Translations under genes and position numbers: made by a program
Part shown: positions 26,436 through 35,561 of the stretch, one piece after another
Layout of the letters: the number at the start of each line of letters is the position of its first letter
How positions within the stretch are numbered: position 1 is the first letter of the stretch
Assembly (NCBI RefSeq): GCF_020144925.1
Contig: NZ_NSLC01000003.1
Coordinates: 124,001 to 188,000 of the forward strand
From: Afifella sp. IM 167
Lineage (GTDB): Bacteria; Pseudomonadota; Alphaproteobacteria; Rhizobiales; Afifellaceae
Direction: 5' to 3'
DNA length: 64,000 nt
The notes under the pieces: generated by a model
Seen by the model: the letters and a program-made list of their open reading frames with translations, nothing else
Told to the model about the DNA's origin: nothing
Database searches by the model: none

Positions 26436-27100
26436 GCGCCTTCTCCGCCATCGTCGGCCAGACGGTCTCCGCCTCCTTCCGAGCGGGAGGAGGCGCGCTG
26501 ACGGGCCTCCTCTTCTTCCTGACCGTGGTTTCGGTTTTCCCGTTCGGCGTCGGGCCGGACCTCAACCTTCTGTCGCGCATCGGGCCGGCGGTGCTGTGGA
26601 TCGGCGTTCTCCTGTCGCTGCTCCTCGGGCTCGACCGGCTGTTCGGCCAGGACCGCGAGGACGGGGCGCTGGAGTTGATCATGGTCTCCGGCGAGCCGAT
26701 GGCGGTCTATGTCTTCGCGCGCGCCTGCGGCTACTGGCTGGCGCACGGCCTGCCGATCGTGCTCGCCGCGCCAGTGCTGGGCCTCATCCTCAACCTGACG
26801 CCGCTGGCGCTCGGCGCGGTGACGCTGACGCTGCTCGCCGGCTCGCCGGCGCTCGCCATGATCGGTGCCGTCGGCGGGGCGCTGACGGCGGGTCTGGCGC
26901 GGGGCGGCATGCTGGCGGCGATCCTCGTCCTGCCGCTTTCCGTGCCGGTGCTGATCTTCGGCGTCGCGGCGGTCAACGGGGCGCTGGCGGACCCCGATCC
27001 TTTCCTGGCGCCCTTCCTGATCCTCACCGCCTTCACGCTTTTCTCATCGGTTCTGGCGCCGATCGCGGGCGCAGCGGCACTTCGCCTCGGACTGGATTGA
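26432..27100 (+). CDS. ccmB: Heme exporter permease CcmB
   Basis: Membrane subunit of the cytochrome c maturation ABC complex, 222 residues with six predicted helices. The family stretch FGQDREDGALELIMVSGEP (between helices 2 and 3) is diagnostic, as is LPLSVPVLIFG later on. It starts within the last codons of ccmA (4-bp overlap), so the two are translationally coupled. It acts with CcmA, CcmC and CcmD to handle heme-bound CcmE on the periplasmic side of the inner membrane. Confidence 0.94.
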   Translation: MSAFSAIVGQTVSASFRAGGGALTGLLFFLTVVSVFPFGVGPDLNLLSRIGPAVLWIGVLLSLLLGLDRLFGQDREDGALELIMVSGEPMAVYVFARACGYWLAHGLPIVLAAPVLGLILNLTPLALGAVTLTLLAGSPALAMIGAVGGALTAGLARGGMLAAILVLPLSVPVLIFGVAAVNGALADPDPFLAPFLILTAFTLFSSVLAPIAGAAALRLGLD

Positions 27101-27180
27101 TCTAGCTCATGGTAGGCAGGGCTCTCGCATGAGAGCAGGTGACAATTGCTGTCACTCTAGAATGGTCCTAAGTTCTCGCC

Positions 27181-27975
27181 ATGGGTGCCATCTCAAGCCT
27201 CGCCAATCCGACCCGGTTCCTGTCCTGGTCGTCGCGGCTCTTGCCGATCGTCTCCGTGCTCGCGGCGGTCACGCTTGCCGTGGGTCTCTACCTGGCGCTC
27301 GTGGCCTCTCCCGCCGACTACCAGCAGGGCGACAGCGTGCGCATCATGTACGTGCACGTGCCCGCCTCCTACCTGGCGATGATGTGCTACGTCGTGATGG
27401 CGGCCGCCGCGCTCGGCACGCTCGTCTGGCGCCATCCGCTCGCCGACGCCTCGGCGCGGGCGGCAGCGCCGATCGGAGCCGCCTTCACCTTCCTCGCCTT
27501 GTTCACCGGCTCCGTCTGGGGCAAGCCGATGTGGGGAACATGGTGGGTCTGGGACGCGCGGCTGACCTCCGTGCTCGTGCTCTTCATCATGTATCTCGGG
27601 CTGATCGCGCTGTGGCGCGCCTTCGACGATCCGACGCGCGGCGCCCGGGTCGCCGCCGTGCTCATCCTTGTCGGCTTCATCAACATCCCGATCATCAAGT
27701 TCTCGGTCGACTGGTGGAACACGCTGCACCAGCCGGCGAGCATCGTGCGCATGGACGGACCGACCATCGATCCTTCGATGCTGTGGCCGCTGCTCGTGAT
27801 GATCGCCGCCTTCACCCTCGTCTTCCTGGCGCTGCATCTGGCGGCCATCCGGGCGGAGATCTATCGGCGCCGGGCGCGCACCACCGAAATCATGATCGCG
27901 GCGCGGCCCGCCTCGACCGCGGCGCGCTCCGTCGCGGCCTCGCCGGCGGGCGTTCCCCCGCAGGCAGCCGGTTGA
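27181..27975 (+). CDS. ccmC: Heme-handling membrane protein CcmC
   Basis: Loads heme onto CcmE in the periplasm. 264 residues with six helices. The tryptophan-rich heme-handling motif is visible at WGKPMWGTWWVWDARLTS, with the conserved histidine pair around MYVHVPASYLA and in the WWNTLHQPASI segment. Gap to ccmB is 80 bp, the largest in the cluster, and might hold a secondary promoter. The C-terminus has an extra Ala/Arg-rich tail of about 25 residues beyond the usual CcmC core. Confidence 0.95.
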   Translation: MGAISSLANPTRFLSWSSRLLPIVSVLAAVTLAVGLYLALVASPADYQQGDSVRIMYVHVPASYLAMMCYVVMAAAALGTLVWRHPLADASARAAAPIGAAFTFLALFTGSVWGKPMWGTWWVWDARLTSVLVLFIMYLGLIALWRAFDDPTRGARVAAVLILVGFINIPIIKFSVDWWNTLHQPASIVRMDGPTIDPSMLWPLLVMIAAFTLVFLALHLAAIRAEIYRRRARTTEIMIAARPASTAARSVAASPAGVPPQAAG

Positions 27976-27982
27976 GGACGCC

Positions 27983-28156
27983 ATGACGCATCTTCCCTTC
28001 ATCATCGCCGCCTACGGAGCGACGGCCCTCGTCATCACCGGCCTCGTCGTCTGGGTGAGCCTCGACGTGCGGGTGCAGAAGCGCCGCCTGGAAGAGCTGG
28101 AAAAAGCCGGGCCGCGGCGGCAGAGACAGCAGAGACGTCACGGCATCCAGGCGTGA
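27983..28156 (+). CDS. ccmD: Heme exporter protein CcmD
   Basis: Very small membrane subunit, 57 residues. One helix (about 5-27, HLPFIIAAYGATALVITGLV) is followed by a strongly basic cytoplasmic tail with coiled-coil character (KRRLEELEKAG). That is the standard CcmD layout; in the complex it helps release holo-CcmE. ATG 27983 lies 8 bp after the ccmC stop, with GAGG upstream, and the gene is followed 10 bp later by ccmG. Confidence 0.9.
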   Translation: MTHLPFIIAAYGATALVITGLVVWVSLDVRVQKRRLEELEKAGPRRQRQQRRHGIQA

Positions 28157-28166
28157 GAGCAGGATC

Positions 28167-28799
28167 ATGAGCCAGAAGAAGGAAAGCCGGGACGAGCGCG
28201 CGTCCGGAGGCGAAGCCGTTCCGGCGAAGGCCTCGGCGATGCGCTTCTGGCTCGTGCTGCCGCTGGTGGCGTTCCTGGCGCTCGCCGGGCTCTTCTACGC
28301 CCAGCTCGGCCACGACGCCTCGGAGATCCCCTCCGTCCTCATCGGCAAGGAAGTGCCAGATTTCGACCTGCCGCCACTCTTCGATGACGGCAAGGGCGTT
28401 TCCAGGGCCGATCTTCAGACCGGCGTCCATCTCGTCAATATCTGGGCGTCCTGGTGCGTGCCGTGCAGGGCCGAGCACCCGATCCTGATGCAGCTTTCCG
28501 AAGACAGCCGCTTCGACATCTTCTCGATCAACTACAAGGACAAGCCCGAGAACGCCCGCCGCTTCCTCGGCACCCTCGGCAATCCGTTCGACCGTATCGG
28601 AACGGACGAGAAGGGCCGCTCGGCCATCGACTGGGGCGTCTATGGCGTGCCGGAAACCTTCATCGTCAAGGACGGGCGCATCGTCCACAAGCATGTCGGG
28701 CCGCTCAACACGGAAGCCTTCAACACCGACTTCCTTCCCGCGCTCGGCCGGGCCCTCGGCGAGGACCTGACGCAGAAGCCGGACGAGCCGACGAGCTGA
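28167..28799 (+). CDS. ccmG: Thiol:disulfide interchange protein CcmG/DsbE
   Basis: Membrane-tethered periplasmic thioredoxin that reduces apocytochrome c (or CcmH) before heme ligation; 210 residues. One N-terminal helix (about 27-45) anchors the protein, and the thioredoxin domain carries WASWCVPC with C97 and C100. Other CcmG features are VPDFDLPPL and the cis-proline region YGVPETFIVKDG. It is the last gene of the ccmABCDG unit; ccmE, ccmF and ccmH are not in this window. A perfect 17-bp tandem repeat spans its stop codon. Confidence 0.95.
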   Translation: MSQKKESRDERASGGEAVPAKASAMRFWLVLPLVAFLALAGLFYAQLGHDASEIPSVLIGKEVPDFDLPPLFDDGKGVSRADLQTGVHLVNIWASWCVPCRAEHPILMQLSEDSRFDIFSINYKDKPENARRFLGTLGNPFDRIGTDEKGRSAIDWGVYGVPETFIVKDGRIVHKHVGPLNTEAFNTDFLPALGRALGEDLTQKPDEPTS

Positions 28800-28820
28800 T
28801 CGCGCCGACGAGCTGATCGC
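28787..28820 (+). repeat. 17-bp tandem duplication over the ccmG stop codon
   Basis: GCCGACGAGCTGATCGC occurs twice without a gap (28787-28803 and 28804-28820). The first copy encodes the last residues and the TGA of ccmG; the second is downstream and repeats that stop. It looks like a recent local slippage duplication with no effect on the protein. Confidence 0.9.
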
Positions 28821-28865
28821 AATGCCGGGCGGCGCTATCAGGCCCCGCCGTCGCGCGCGACGCGC

Positions 28866-29645
28866 CTATTCCTGCGCCTCGTCCGTGGCGCGGCGGATTT
28901 CCGCCGTCAGCCCCTCCGGCAGGCCGAGACGGGCGGCCAGCATGTCGAGATAGGCCTTCTCGGCCGGATGGTCGGGATCGATGGCGAGTAGCGAGGCGGC
29001 ATAGAGCTCGGCGGCGGCCTCCTCGTTGGGGGTTTTCTCCACCAGATCGTCGATGGAGAGCGGCCGGCGCATCTCGTCCACGAGGGCGCCCTTTTCTTCC
29101 GGCTCGAGATCCAGCGCATCGATACGGGCGAAGATCGCCTCCTGCTCGCGCGGGTCGATGTAGCCGTCGGCCCTTGCGGCCGCGATCATCGCCGAGAGCA
29201 TGAGGCTGGCGCGCTCGTTCGCCTCGCGCCCCTGCGGCTGGAAGGCCGTGCCGGCAGGTGAGGGCAGTTCGGCCGGCGCCTGATGCGAGAGCTGCGGCTG
29301 ATTCTGCGGCGCCGCGCCCGCATTCTTCGACCGATCGTTCTTTGCCTGATGGTTCTGCCAGGCCTTGTAGGCGAGGCCCGCGACGAGGGCCATGCCGCCA
29401 TATTTGGCGGCCTTGCCGGTCAGCCTGCGGCCGCGCTTGGAGCCGAGGAGATAGGTGGCGAGACCGCCGGCGAGTGCGCCCTTCAGCGCGGCATCGCGGT
29501 CACCGAAGAAGCCGCCGATCTTCTCCTGAATCGAGCCCTCCTGTATCGAGCGGGCACCGGCCTCTGCAGGCTGGCGCGCGCCCTTCGCGCCACCGGTGCT
29601 TCCGGCGCCCAGGAACTCGTCGAGAAGCTTCTGCGGGTCGAACAT
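28866..29645 (-). CDS. DUF533/TerB-like inner-membrane protein (YebE type)
   Basis: Protein of 259 residues with the YebE/DUF533 architecture. The N-terminus MFDPQKLLDEFLG is followed by a glycine-rich hydrophobic segment (about 53-95, LKGALAGGLATYLLG and GGMALVAGLAYKAW), a Gln/Pro-rich linker, and a C-terminal TerB-like helical domain from about 140 (LMLSAMIAAARADGYIDPREQEAIFARI). Such proteins respond to envelope stress in enterobacteria; the molecular function is unknown. ATG 29645 was chosen over the upstream ATG at 29711 because conserved sequence begins there and AAGGA precedes it. Convergent with ccmG. Confidence 0.85.
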   Translation of the reverse strand: MFDPQKLLDEFLGAGSTGGAKGARQPAEAGARSIQEGSIQEKIGGFFGDRDAALKGALAGGLATYLLGSKRGRRLTGKAAKYGGMALVAGLAYKAWQNHQAKNDRSKNAGAAPQNQPQLSHQAPAELPSPAGTAFQPQGREANERASLMLSAMIAAARADGYIDPREQEAIFARIDALDLEPEEKGALVDEMRRPLSIDDLVEKTPNEEAAAELYAASLLAIDPDHPAEKAYLDMLAARLGLPEGLTAEIRRATDEAQE

Positions 29646-29744
29646 CAGGCGGGTCCTTTCTTGGTCGTCACATCCGGACCCGGATATCGGAACGCGCCTG
29701 CCGCCGCGCAATCGCGGCCCGCACCGGCGGCGATGACGAAGCCG

Positions 29745-30362
29745 TTATTTGCCGCCGCCCAGCGGCTCCGTGGCATGGCGGTTGATCAGCGGCATCTGCG
29801 TCAGGGTGAAGACGATGGTCAGCGGCATGATGCCGAAGACCTTGAAGCTCACCCAGAAGTCGGTGGAAAAATTGCGCCAGACGACCTCGTTGAGGATGGC
29901 GAGGGCGAAGAAGAACAGCCCCCAGCGGAAGGTGAGCTTCCTCCAGCCCTCCGCGTCCAGCCGGAAGACGCTGTCGAAGACGTAGCCGAGCAGGGAGCGG
30001 CCGAAGACGAGCCCGCCGAGGAGCACCGCGCCGAAGAGCGCGTTCACGATGGTCGGCTTCATCTTGATGAAGACGTCGTCGTGCAGGAAGAGCGTCAGCG
30101 TGCCGAAGACGAGGACGACGACGCCGGTGACGACCGGCATGATCGCCAGGCGCTTCGTCAGGATCCAGGAGGCGGCGAGCGCCACGGTGATCGCCGCCAT
30201 GAAGGCGGCCGTCGCCACGAAAATGTCGAAGCGGGCATTGGCGAAGAAGAAGACGACGAGGGGCCCGAGCTCGAGAGCGAGCTTGACCAGCGGATGCGGG
30301 TGGTCGCGCTTGGGGTCGTCGAGATCGCGCTCGAAGAGTTCGTGATCGTCCTTGTCGCTCAT
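29745..30362 (-). CDS. yciB: Intracellular septation protein A (IspZ/YciB)
   Basis: Inner-membrane protein of the YciB/IspZ family, 205 residues with five predicted helices. Characteristic stretches are [28 protein letters not shown], and the near C-terminal [21 protein letters not shown]. YciB interacts with cell-division and elongation proteins and has been linked to septation and envelope synthesis. It lies 57 bp downstream of ftsY on the same strand, which is common in alphaproteobacteria. Confidence 0.93.
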   Translation of the reverse strand: MSDKDDHELFERDLDDPKRDHPHPLVKLALELGPLVVFFFANARFDIFVATAAFMAAITVALAASWILTKRLAIMPVVTGVVVLVFGTLTLFLHDDVFIKMKPTIVNALFGAVLLGGLVFGRSLLGYVFDSVFRLDAEGWRKLTFRWGLFFFALAILNEVVWRNFSTDFWVSFKVFGIMPLTIVFTLTQMPLINRHATEPLGGGK

Positions 30363-30418
30363 AGGCGGGCTATGTGCGGAGTGGCCGATGCGATGTCAAT
30401 CGTGCCCCCCGCCACGCC

Positions 30419-31783
30419 TCAGAGCCCCGCAATGGCGCGGGCGAAATCCTCCGCCTGAAAAGGCTGGAGATCGTCGACGCCTTCCCCCACGCCGATGAAA
30501 TGCACGGGCAGGGCGTGCTTTGCCGCAATGGCGACGAGGATGCCGCCGCGCGCCGTGCCGTCGAGCTTGGTCATCACGAGGCCGGTGACGCCCGCCTTCT
30601 CGCCGAAGATCTCCACCTGCGACATGGCGTTCTGTCCGGTCGTGGCGTCGAGCGTGAGCAGCGTGCGGTGCGGCGCGCCCGGATCGTGTTTCTTGATGAC
30701 GCGCACGACCTTTTCCAGCTCCGCCATCAGCTCGGCGCGGTTCTGCAGGCGCCCGGCCGTGTCGATGATAAGGACCTCGGTGCCGGCCTTCTTCGCCGCC
30801 TCCATGGCGTCGTAGGCGAGGCCGGCGGCATCGGAGCCCTGTTCGCGGGCGATGACCTCGGAGCCGGTGCGCTCGCCCCAGATCTTCAGCTGCTCGATGG
30901 CGGCGGCGCGAAAGGTGTCGCCGGCGGCCAGCATGACGGAGCGGCCCTCGGCGCGCAGCTTTGCGGCGAGCTTGCCGATCGTCGTCGTCTTGCCGGAGCC
31001 GTTGACGCCGACGACGAGGATGACGAAGGGCTTCTTGGAGCCGTCGATCGCAAGCGGCACCGCCACCGGAGCGAGAGCCTTTGCCACCTCGTCGGCCAGG
31101 ATCGCCTTGATCTCTTCCTCGCCGACCGACTTGTCGTAACGCTCCTTCGCCAGCCGCTCGGTGATGGCGCTCGCCGTCTGGACGCCGAGATCGGCGGAGA
31201 TGAGGACGTCCTCCAGTTCCTCCAGCGTCTCGTCGTCGAGCCGGCGGCGGGTGAACGAGCCGGTGATGCGCGAGGTGATCGAGGTGGAGGATTTGGAGAG
31301 GCCGGCCGTCAGCCGCTGCAGCCAGCCCTGGCGCGTCGCTCCGGCGGCGGGCGCCGGCTCTTCGACCTGGACGACCTCCGGCTCAAGCTCTTCGGCTCCG
31401 GAGTCCAGGGGTCCGTGCTCCAGGGCCTCGGATTCCAGGGGTTCGGCGGGCTCGGGGGAGCGGCGGGCCTCCGGTCCGGGCGCTGCGAGGTCCGTACGCG
31501 GGGGCTCCGCTTCATCCGGCCGAGATGGCGCTCCCGGAAAGGCCGGCTCGCGGAAGGGCTCTTTCGCGCCGGCCTCGTCCTGGCCGGCCGGTTCGTCCGC
31601 CTGGGGCGTCTCTTCGTCGAGCGCCTTGCCCCCAGCCTTTTCTTGGGCCCCGGCCTTCTCTTGGGCTTCGACCTTCTCCTGCGCCTCGGCTTCTTCAGCC
31701 TCGGCCGCTTCCGTCTCGTTCTCGGAGGGCTTTTTCTCCTGGCCGAAGAGCCGGCGGAAGAAACCCTTGCTTTCCTTTGCCAT
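30419..31783 (-). CDS. ftsY: Signal recognition particle receptor FtsY
   Basis: SRP receptor GTPase that docks ribosome-SRP complexes at the membrane; 454 residues. The N-terminal third is a long acidic, low-complexity domain (about 15-145) rich in Glu/Ala/Pro and containing imperfect EAQEKAG-type repeats at about 33-51. The NG domain follows from about 150: P-loop VNGSGKTTTIGKLAAKL, DTFRAAAIEQLK, DTAGRLQNRAELM and TKLDGTARGG. ATG 31783 shares one base with the mtaB stop codon (TGATG), so the genes are coupled. The acidic N-domain normally mediates membrane association. Confidence 0.97.
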   Translation of the reverse strand: MAKESKGFFRRLFGQEKKPSENETEAAEAEEAEAQEKVEAQEKAGAQEKAGGKALDEETPQADEPAGQDEAGAKEPFREPAFPGAPSRPDEAEPPRTDLAAPGPEARRSPEPAEPLESEALEHGPLDSGAEELEPEVVQVEEPAPAAGATRQGWLQRLTAGLSKSSTSITSRITGSFTRRRLDDETLEELEDVLISADLGVQTASAITERLAKERYDKSVGEEEIKAILADEVAKALAPVAVPLAIDGSKKPFVILVVGVNGSGKTTTIGKLAAKLRAEGRSVMLAAGDTFRAAAIEQLKIWGERTGSEVIAREQGSDAAGLAYDAMEAAKKAGTEVLIIDTAGRLQNRAELMAELEKVVRVIKKHDPGAPHRTLLTLDATTGQNAMSQVEIFGEKAGVTGLVMTKLDGTARGGILVAIAAKHALPVHFIGVGEGVDDLQPFQAEDFARAIAGL

Positions 31784-33054
31784 CACGCTGCCTGAGCCAG
31801 TCTCTCGGTGGTGAGCGCGCCGCTTTCGACGCCGGCGATGCGGGCCGTCAGGATCTCTCCGGCCTCGCCCCCCGCAATGCGGGCGAGGGCGAAATGCTCG
31901 CTGCGGGCCGAGCCTTCCTTCTCCACCAGAAGCGAGCGCACCTTGCCGACCTCGCCGAGAAGGAAGGCGTGCTGTGCCGCATCGCCCGCCTCGCGCAGGC
32001 GCCGGGCGCGGTCCTTCACTTCCTCGCGGGCAAGCTGGGGCATGCGGGCCGCGGGCGTACCGTTGCGCGCCGAGAAGGGGAAGACGTGCAGGAAGGTAAG
32101 CCCGCAATCTTCGATGAGACGGATGGAGTTTTGGAACATCTCCTCCGTCTCGGTGGGGAAGCCGGCGATGAGATCGGCGCCGAAGACGATGTCGGGGCGC
32201 AGCCGCCGCGCCTCCTCGCAGAAGCGGATGGCGTCGTCCCTAAGGTGCCGGCGCTTCATGCGCTTCAGGATCATGTCGTCGCCGGCCTGGAGCGAGAGAT
32301 GCAGGTGCGGCATCAGCCGCTCCTCCTCGGCGATGGCGCGCATCAGTTCGTCGTCCGCCTCGATGGAATCGATGGAGGAAAGGCGCAGGCGCGTCAGCTC
32401 CGCCACGTTCTTCAGGATGGTGCGCACCAGGCGGCCAAGCCGCGGGCTGCCGGGCAGGTCGCCGCCCCAGGAGGTGAGGTCGACGCCGGTGAGCACGATC
32501 TCGCGGTAGCCGGCGGCCACCAGGCGGCGCACCTCCTCCACCACCGGGCCCATGGCGACGGAGCGCGAATTGCCGCGTCCGTAAGGGATGATGCAGAAGG
32601 TGCAGCGGTGGTCGCAGCCATTCTGCACTTGGACGAAGGCTCGGGTGCGGCCCTCGAAGGCGTCGACGAATTGCGGCGCCGTCTCTCGGATCGCCATGAT
32701 GTCGGAGACGACGATCTTCTCGGCAGGCGGCAGGTCGAGCGGCGAGCGAGCGACGCGCGCCCAGGCGGAACGCTCCGTCTTCTCGGCGTTGCCGAGGACG
32801 AGATCGACCTCCTCCATGGCGGCAAAGGTCTCGGGCTCGGTCTGCGCGGCGCAGCCGGTGACGACGATGCGGCGGCCGGGATTTTCCCGCCTCGCCCTGC
32901 GGATCGCCTGGCGCGCCTGTCGCACGGCCTCGGCCGTGACGGCGCAGGTGTTGACGATGATGGCATCGTCCATCGCCTCGCCGGCCTCGCGCCGCATGAT
33001 CTCCGACTCGTAGGTGTTGAGCCGGCAGCCGAAGGTGAGGATGTCGAGGCTCAT
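31783..33054 (-). CDS. mtaB: tRNA N6-threonylcarbamoyladenosine methylthiotransferase MtaB
   Basis: Radical-SAM enzyme adding a methylthio group to t6A at position 37 of ANN-decoding tRNAs; 423 residues. Three cysteines of the auxiliary cluster are at C10 (TFGCRLN), C37 (NTCAVT) and C68 (TGCAAQ). The SAM cluster motif CDHRCTFC is at 147-154. The C-terminal TRAM-like region is shorter than in some homologues. It starts within dapF (4-bp overlap) and ends on the ftsY ATG, forming a tight dapF-mtaB-ftsY unit. Confidence 0.95.
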   Translation of the reverse strand: MSLDILTFGCRLNTYESEIMRREAGEAMDDAIIVNTCAVTAEAVRQARQAIRRARRENPGRRIVVTGCAAQTEPETFAAMEEVDLVLGNAEKTERSAWARVARSPLDLPPAEKIVVSDIMAIRETAPQFVDAFEGRTRAFVQVQNGCDHRCTFCIIPYGRGNSRSVAMGPVVEEVRRLVAAGYREIVLTGVDLTSWGGDLPGSPRLGRLVRTILKNVAELTRLRLSSIDSIEADDELMRAIAEEERLMPHLHLSLQAGDDMILKRMKRRHLRDDAIRFCEEARRLRPDIVFGADLIAGFPTETEEMFQNSIRLIEDCGLTFLHVFPFSARNGTPAARMPQLAREEVKDRARRLREAGDAAQHAFLLGEVGKVRSLLVEKEGSARSEHFALARIAGGEAGEILTARIAGVESGALTTERLAQAA

Positions 33055-33938
33055 CCGGTCGCCGCCTCCCCGGCTGCGTCGGACCGCCTCCAGGCGCCGC
33101 TCTGCGCGTCGAGGAAACCGGAGAATTCAAGCTCGACCGGGCCGGTCATCCAGATGTGGTCGCGTTCGTCCCAGCGGATGAGGAGATCGCCCCCGGGCAT
33201 GGAGATGGTGGCGGCCCGATCGGTGCGGCCGGTGCGGGCGGCGCAGACGAGGCTCGCGCAGGCGCCCGTGCCGCAGGCCCGCGTCAGGCCGGCCCCGCGC
33301 TCCCAGGTGCGGATGGTGATGGCGCTTCGCCCGGTCACATGCGCCACGGTGATGTTCGCCCTTTCGGGGAAGATCGGGTGGTTCTCCAGCATCGGCCCGA
33401 AGATCTCGATCTGGTGGGCGTCGACGTCCTCGACCCAGAAGACGGCGTGCGGATTGCCGACATTGACGACGGAGGGCGAATGAAGGACCGGCGCGTCGAC
33501 CGGGCCGATCTGCAGTTCGATGGCGCGCGTGTCGTGGAATTCCTCGGCGAGGGGGATCGCCTGCCAGTCGAAACGCGGCTCGCCCATGTCGACGGAAATC
33601 GTGCCGGTGCCGTCGATCTCGGCGAGGAGCAGGCCGGCGCGGGTCTGGATGGAGGCGGTTCGCGCGCCCGTCTCGGCCATGACCAGCGATGCGATGCAGC
33701 GTGTGGCGTTGCCGCAGGCGGCCACCTCGCCGCCATCGGCATTGTCGATGCGCATGAACACGTCGGCGCCGGCCGGCGAGCGCTCGATGGTGATGAACTG
33801 GTCGAAGCCGATGCCGGCGGCGCGGTCGGAAAGCTTGCGGATCACCTCCGCCGACGGGCGCATGCCGCCCCTTCTCGCATCAACGACGGCAAAGTCGTTG
33901 GCAAGTCCGTTCATCTTCAGGAAAGGCGTCTCGTTCAT
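33051..33938 (-). CDS. dapF: Diaminopimelate epimerase
   Basis: Converts LL- to meso-diaminopimelate for peptidoglycan and lysine synthesis; 295 residues. The two catalytic cysteines are C75 in AACGNATRC and C222 in ACGTGACAS. The N-terminus FLKMNGLANDFAVVDAR is typical. First gene of the unit with mtaB and ftsY. The start is ATG 33938; an alternative internal ATG at 33914 (MNGLANDF) would shorten it by 8 residues, and no strong ribosome binding site separates them. asd and lysA of the same pathway are at 55933 and 63068. Confidence 0.96.
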   Translation of the reverse strand: MNETPFLKMNGLANDFAVVDARRGGMRPSAEVIRKLSDRAAGIGFDQFITIERSPAGADVFMRIDNADGGEVAACGNATRCIASLVMAETGARTASIQTRAGLLLAEIDGTGTISVDMGEPRFDWQAIPLAEEFHDTRAIELQIGPVDAPVLHSPSVVNVGNPHAVFWVEDVDAHQIEIFGPMLENHPIFPERANITVAHVTGRSAITIRTWERGAGLTRACGTGACASLVCAARTGRTDRAATISMPGGDLLIRWDERDHIWMTGPVELEFSGFLDAQSGAWRRSDAAGEAATG

Positions 33939-34125
33939 CGGCGCCTATATGGGCGAAAGATCGCCGAAACGCCAGAAGGGCCTCGTTTTCCGCCCGGCGC
34001 TTAAGGCCGCGGTCTTGCTCATTTTGGTGCGTGATGGAGGAGCCGGGGCGCACCAGGCGCATACGGGCAGCCTGTGGGCGCGGAACCTTCGCACCCTCCG
34101 CCGATTGTCGGCGAAAGGGAGACCG

Positions 34126-35394
34126 ATGCTGCAGCGAAGCCAGAGCCATGCCCATTCCAGCGCGACGGAGCCAATCGATCCGCGCGGCCGCCTTGCCAAC
34201 ACGCCGAGCGAGATCCCGCCGAAAGGCTGGCGCGACATCCTGTGGCGGGTCAGCCAGGAGATCGGCGAGGACCGCGTCTCGCTGGTCGCCGGCGGGGTCA
34301 CCTTCTATCTGCTCCTGGCCGCCTTTCCCGCCCTCGGCGCGCTCGTCTCCATCTACGGGCTCTATTACGATCCTGCCAATCTCGCCGCCCAGCTCCAGTC
34401 GCTTCAGGCGGTGATGCCGCAATCGGGCATGGACATCCTGCAGGAGCAGCTCACCCGCCTCGTCAGCGCCGAATCCGCTTCCCTCAGCTTCGCCTTCCTG
34501 TTCGGCCTTGGCCTGTCGCTGTGGAGCGCCAACAAGGGCGTGAAAGCGCTCTTCCAGGCGCTCAACGTCGCCTATGAGGAGAAGGAGAAGCGCTCCTTCG
34601 TGCTTGTGAACGCGGTTTCGCTCCTGTTCACTTTCGGCTTCATCGTCCTCGTCATCCTTTTCCTCAGCGCCACCGTCGTGGTGCCGGCCGTCCTCACCTT
34701 TCTCGGCCTGAAGGAGGGCTGGATCGTCGCGATGATCCGATGGCCGATCCTTTTCCTCGTCGCCGCCGGGGCGATCTCCACGCTCTACCGCTTCGGGCCG
34801 AGCCGGCCGCCGATGCGCTGGCGCTGGGTCTCCTGGGGCGGGACGATCACGGCGCTCGTGTGGATCGCCGCTTCCATCCTCTTTTCCTGGTACATCTCCA
34901 ATTTCGCCGACTACAACGCCACCTACGGTTCGCTGGGCGCCGTCATCGGCATGATGATGTGGATCTGGGTCTCGGTCTTCGTGCTTCTGGCCGGGGCCGA
35001 GCTCAATGCCGAGATGGAGCACCAGACGGCGCGCGACACGACGCTGAGGCCGGAAAAGCCGCTCGGCATGCGCGGCGCGCATATGGCCGACACGATCGGC
35101 AAGGGGCTCGACGGCTCCGGCGGCGGGGCCGGCATCGATCTCTTCGGCTCGCGCCAGCCGCTGGCGAAGGGCGCGGGCTTCAGCCTCGGCGAACTCATCA
35201 CCATCGGCATTCCGTTCGTGCTTCTCGGCATCCTCCTGACGCCGGCCGGAAAGGCCAGGCCGCGGCCCGGGAAGGCGAAGTCCCGAAAGGCGAAGCCCGG
35301 AAAGGCGAAGAAGGACAAGAAGGCGGACGACGCCCCGAGCACCTGGCAAACGCTGAACCTGTGGGCGGAGCGGGCGGAGCGCCTGATGAAGTGA
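34126..35394 (+). CDS. YihY-family membrane protein with lysine-rich tail
   Basis: Inner-membrane protein of the YihY/UPF0761 family (once called RNase BN), 422 residues. Six helices lie between about 45 and 300; family stretches include LVAGGVTFYLLLAAFPALGA, LGLSLWSANKGVKALFQALN and FADYNATYGSLGAVIGMMMW. The C-terminus is longer than usual: a hydrophobic helix (about 360-380) followed by a very basic Lys/Pro/Gly segment (about 382-408, repeats of GKAK and RKAK) that could bind nucleic acid or acidic lipids. ATG 34126 has GAAAGGGAG upstream; the frame runs back over dapF only as shadow. The family's function is unknown. Confidence 0.85.
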   Translation: MLQRSQSHAHSSATEPIDPRGRLANTPSEIPPKGWRDILWRVSQEIGEDRVSLVAGGVTFYLLLAAFPALGALVSIYGLYYDPANLAAQLQSLQAVMPQSGMDILQEQLTRLVSAESASLSFAFLFGLGLSLWSANKGVKALFQALNVAYEEKEKRSFVLVNAVSLLFTFGFIVLVILFLSATVVVPAVLTFLGLKEGWIVAMIRWPILFLVAAGAISTLYRFGPSRPPMRWRWVSWGGTITALVWIAASILFSWYISNFADYNATYGSLGAVIGMMMWIWVSVFVLLAGAELNAEMEHQTARDTTLRPEKPLGMRGAHMADTIGKGLDGSGGGAGIDLFGSRQPLAKGAGFSLGELITIGIPFVLLGILLTPAGKARPRPGKAKSRKAKPGKAKKDKKADDAPSTWQTLNLWAERAERLMK

Positions 35395-35411
35395 GGCGGT
35401 GCGGGCCAAGC

Positions 35412-35440
35412 TTGACTTGCCCGCCCCCAGAGCTTACCTC
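35412..35440 (+). promoter_or_regulatory. Candidate promoter of ffh
   Basis: TTGACT (35412-35417), a 17-bp spacer and TACCTC (35435-35440), leaving a 5' leader of about 115 bases before the ffh ATG. The -35 is near consensus and the -10 is mediocre. Pattern match by eye only. Confidence 0.4.
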
Positions 35441-35561
35441 ACCGCCACTCTTTTAAAGAGCCAGAATTCACGCCGCCGACCGGAACGGGATTCCGGAGGT
35501 CACCACCCGTCAGCGAGGTTTCGCCCGCGGGTGCAATCTGCATTGGACGCCTGAGAGCATC

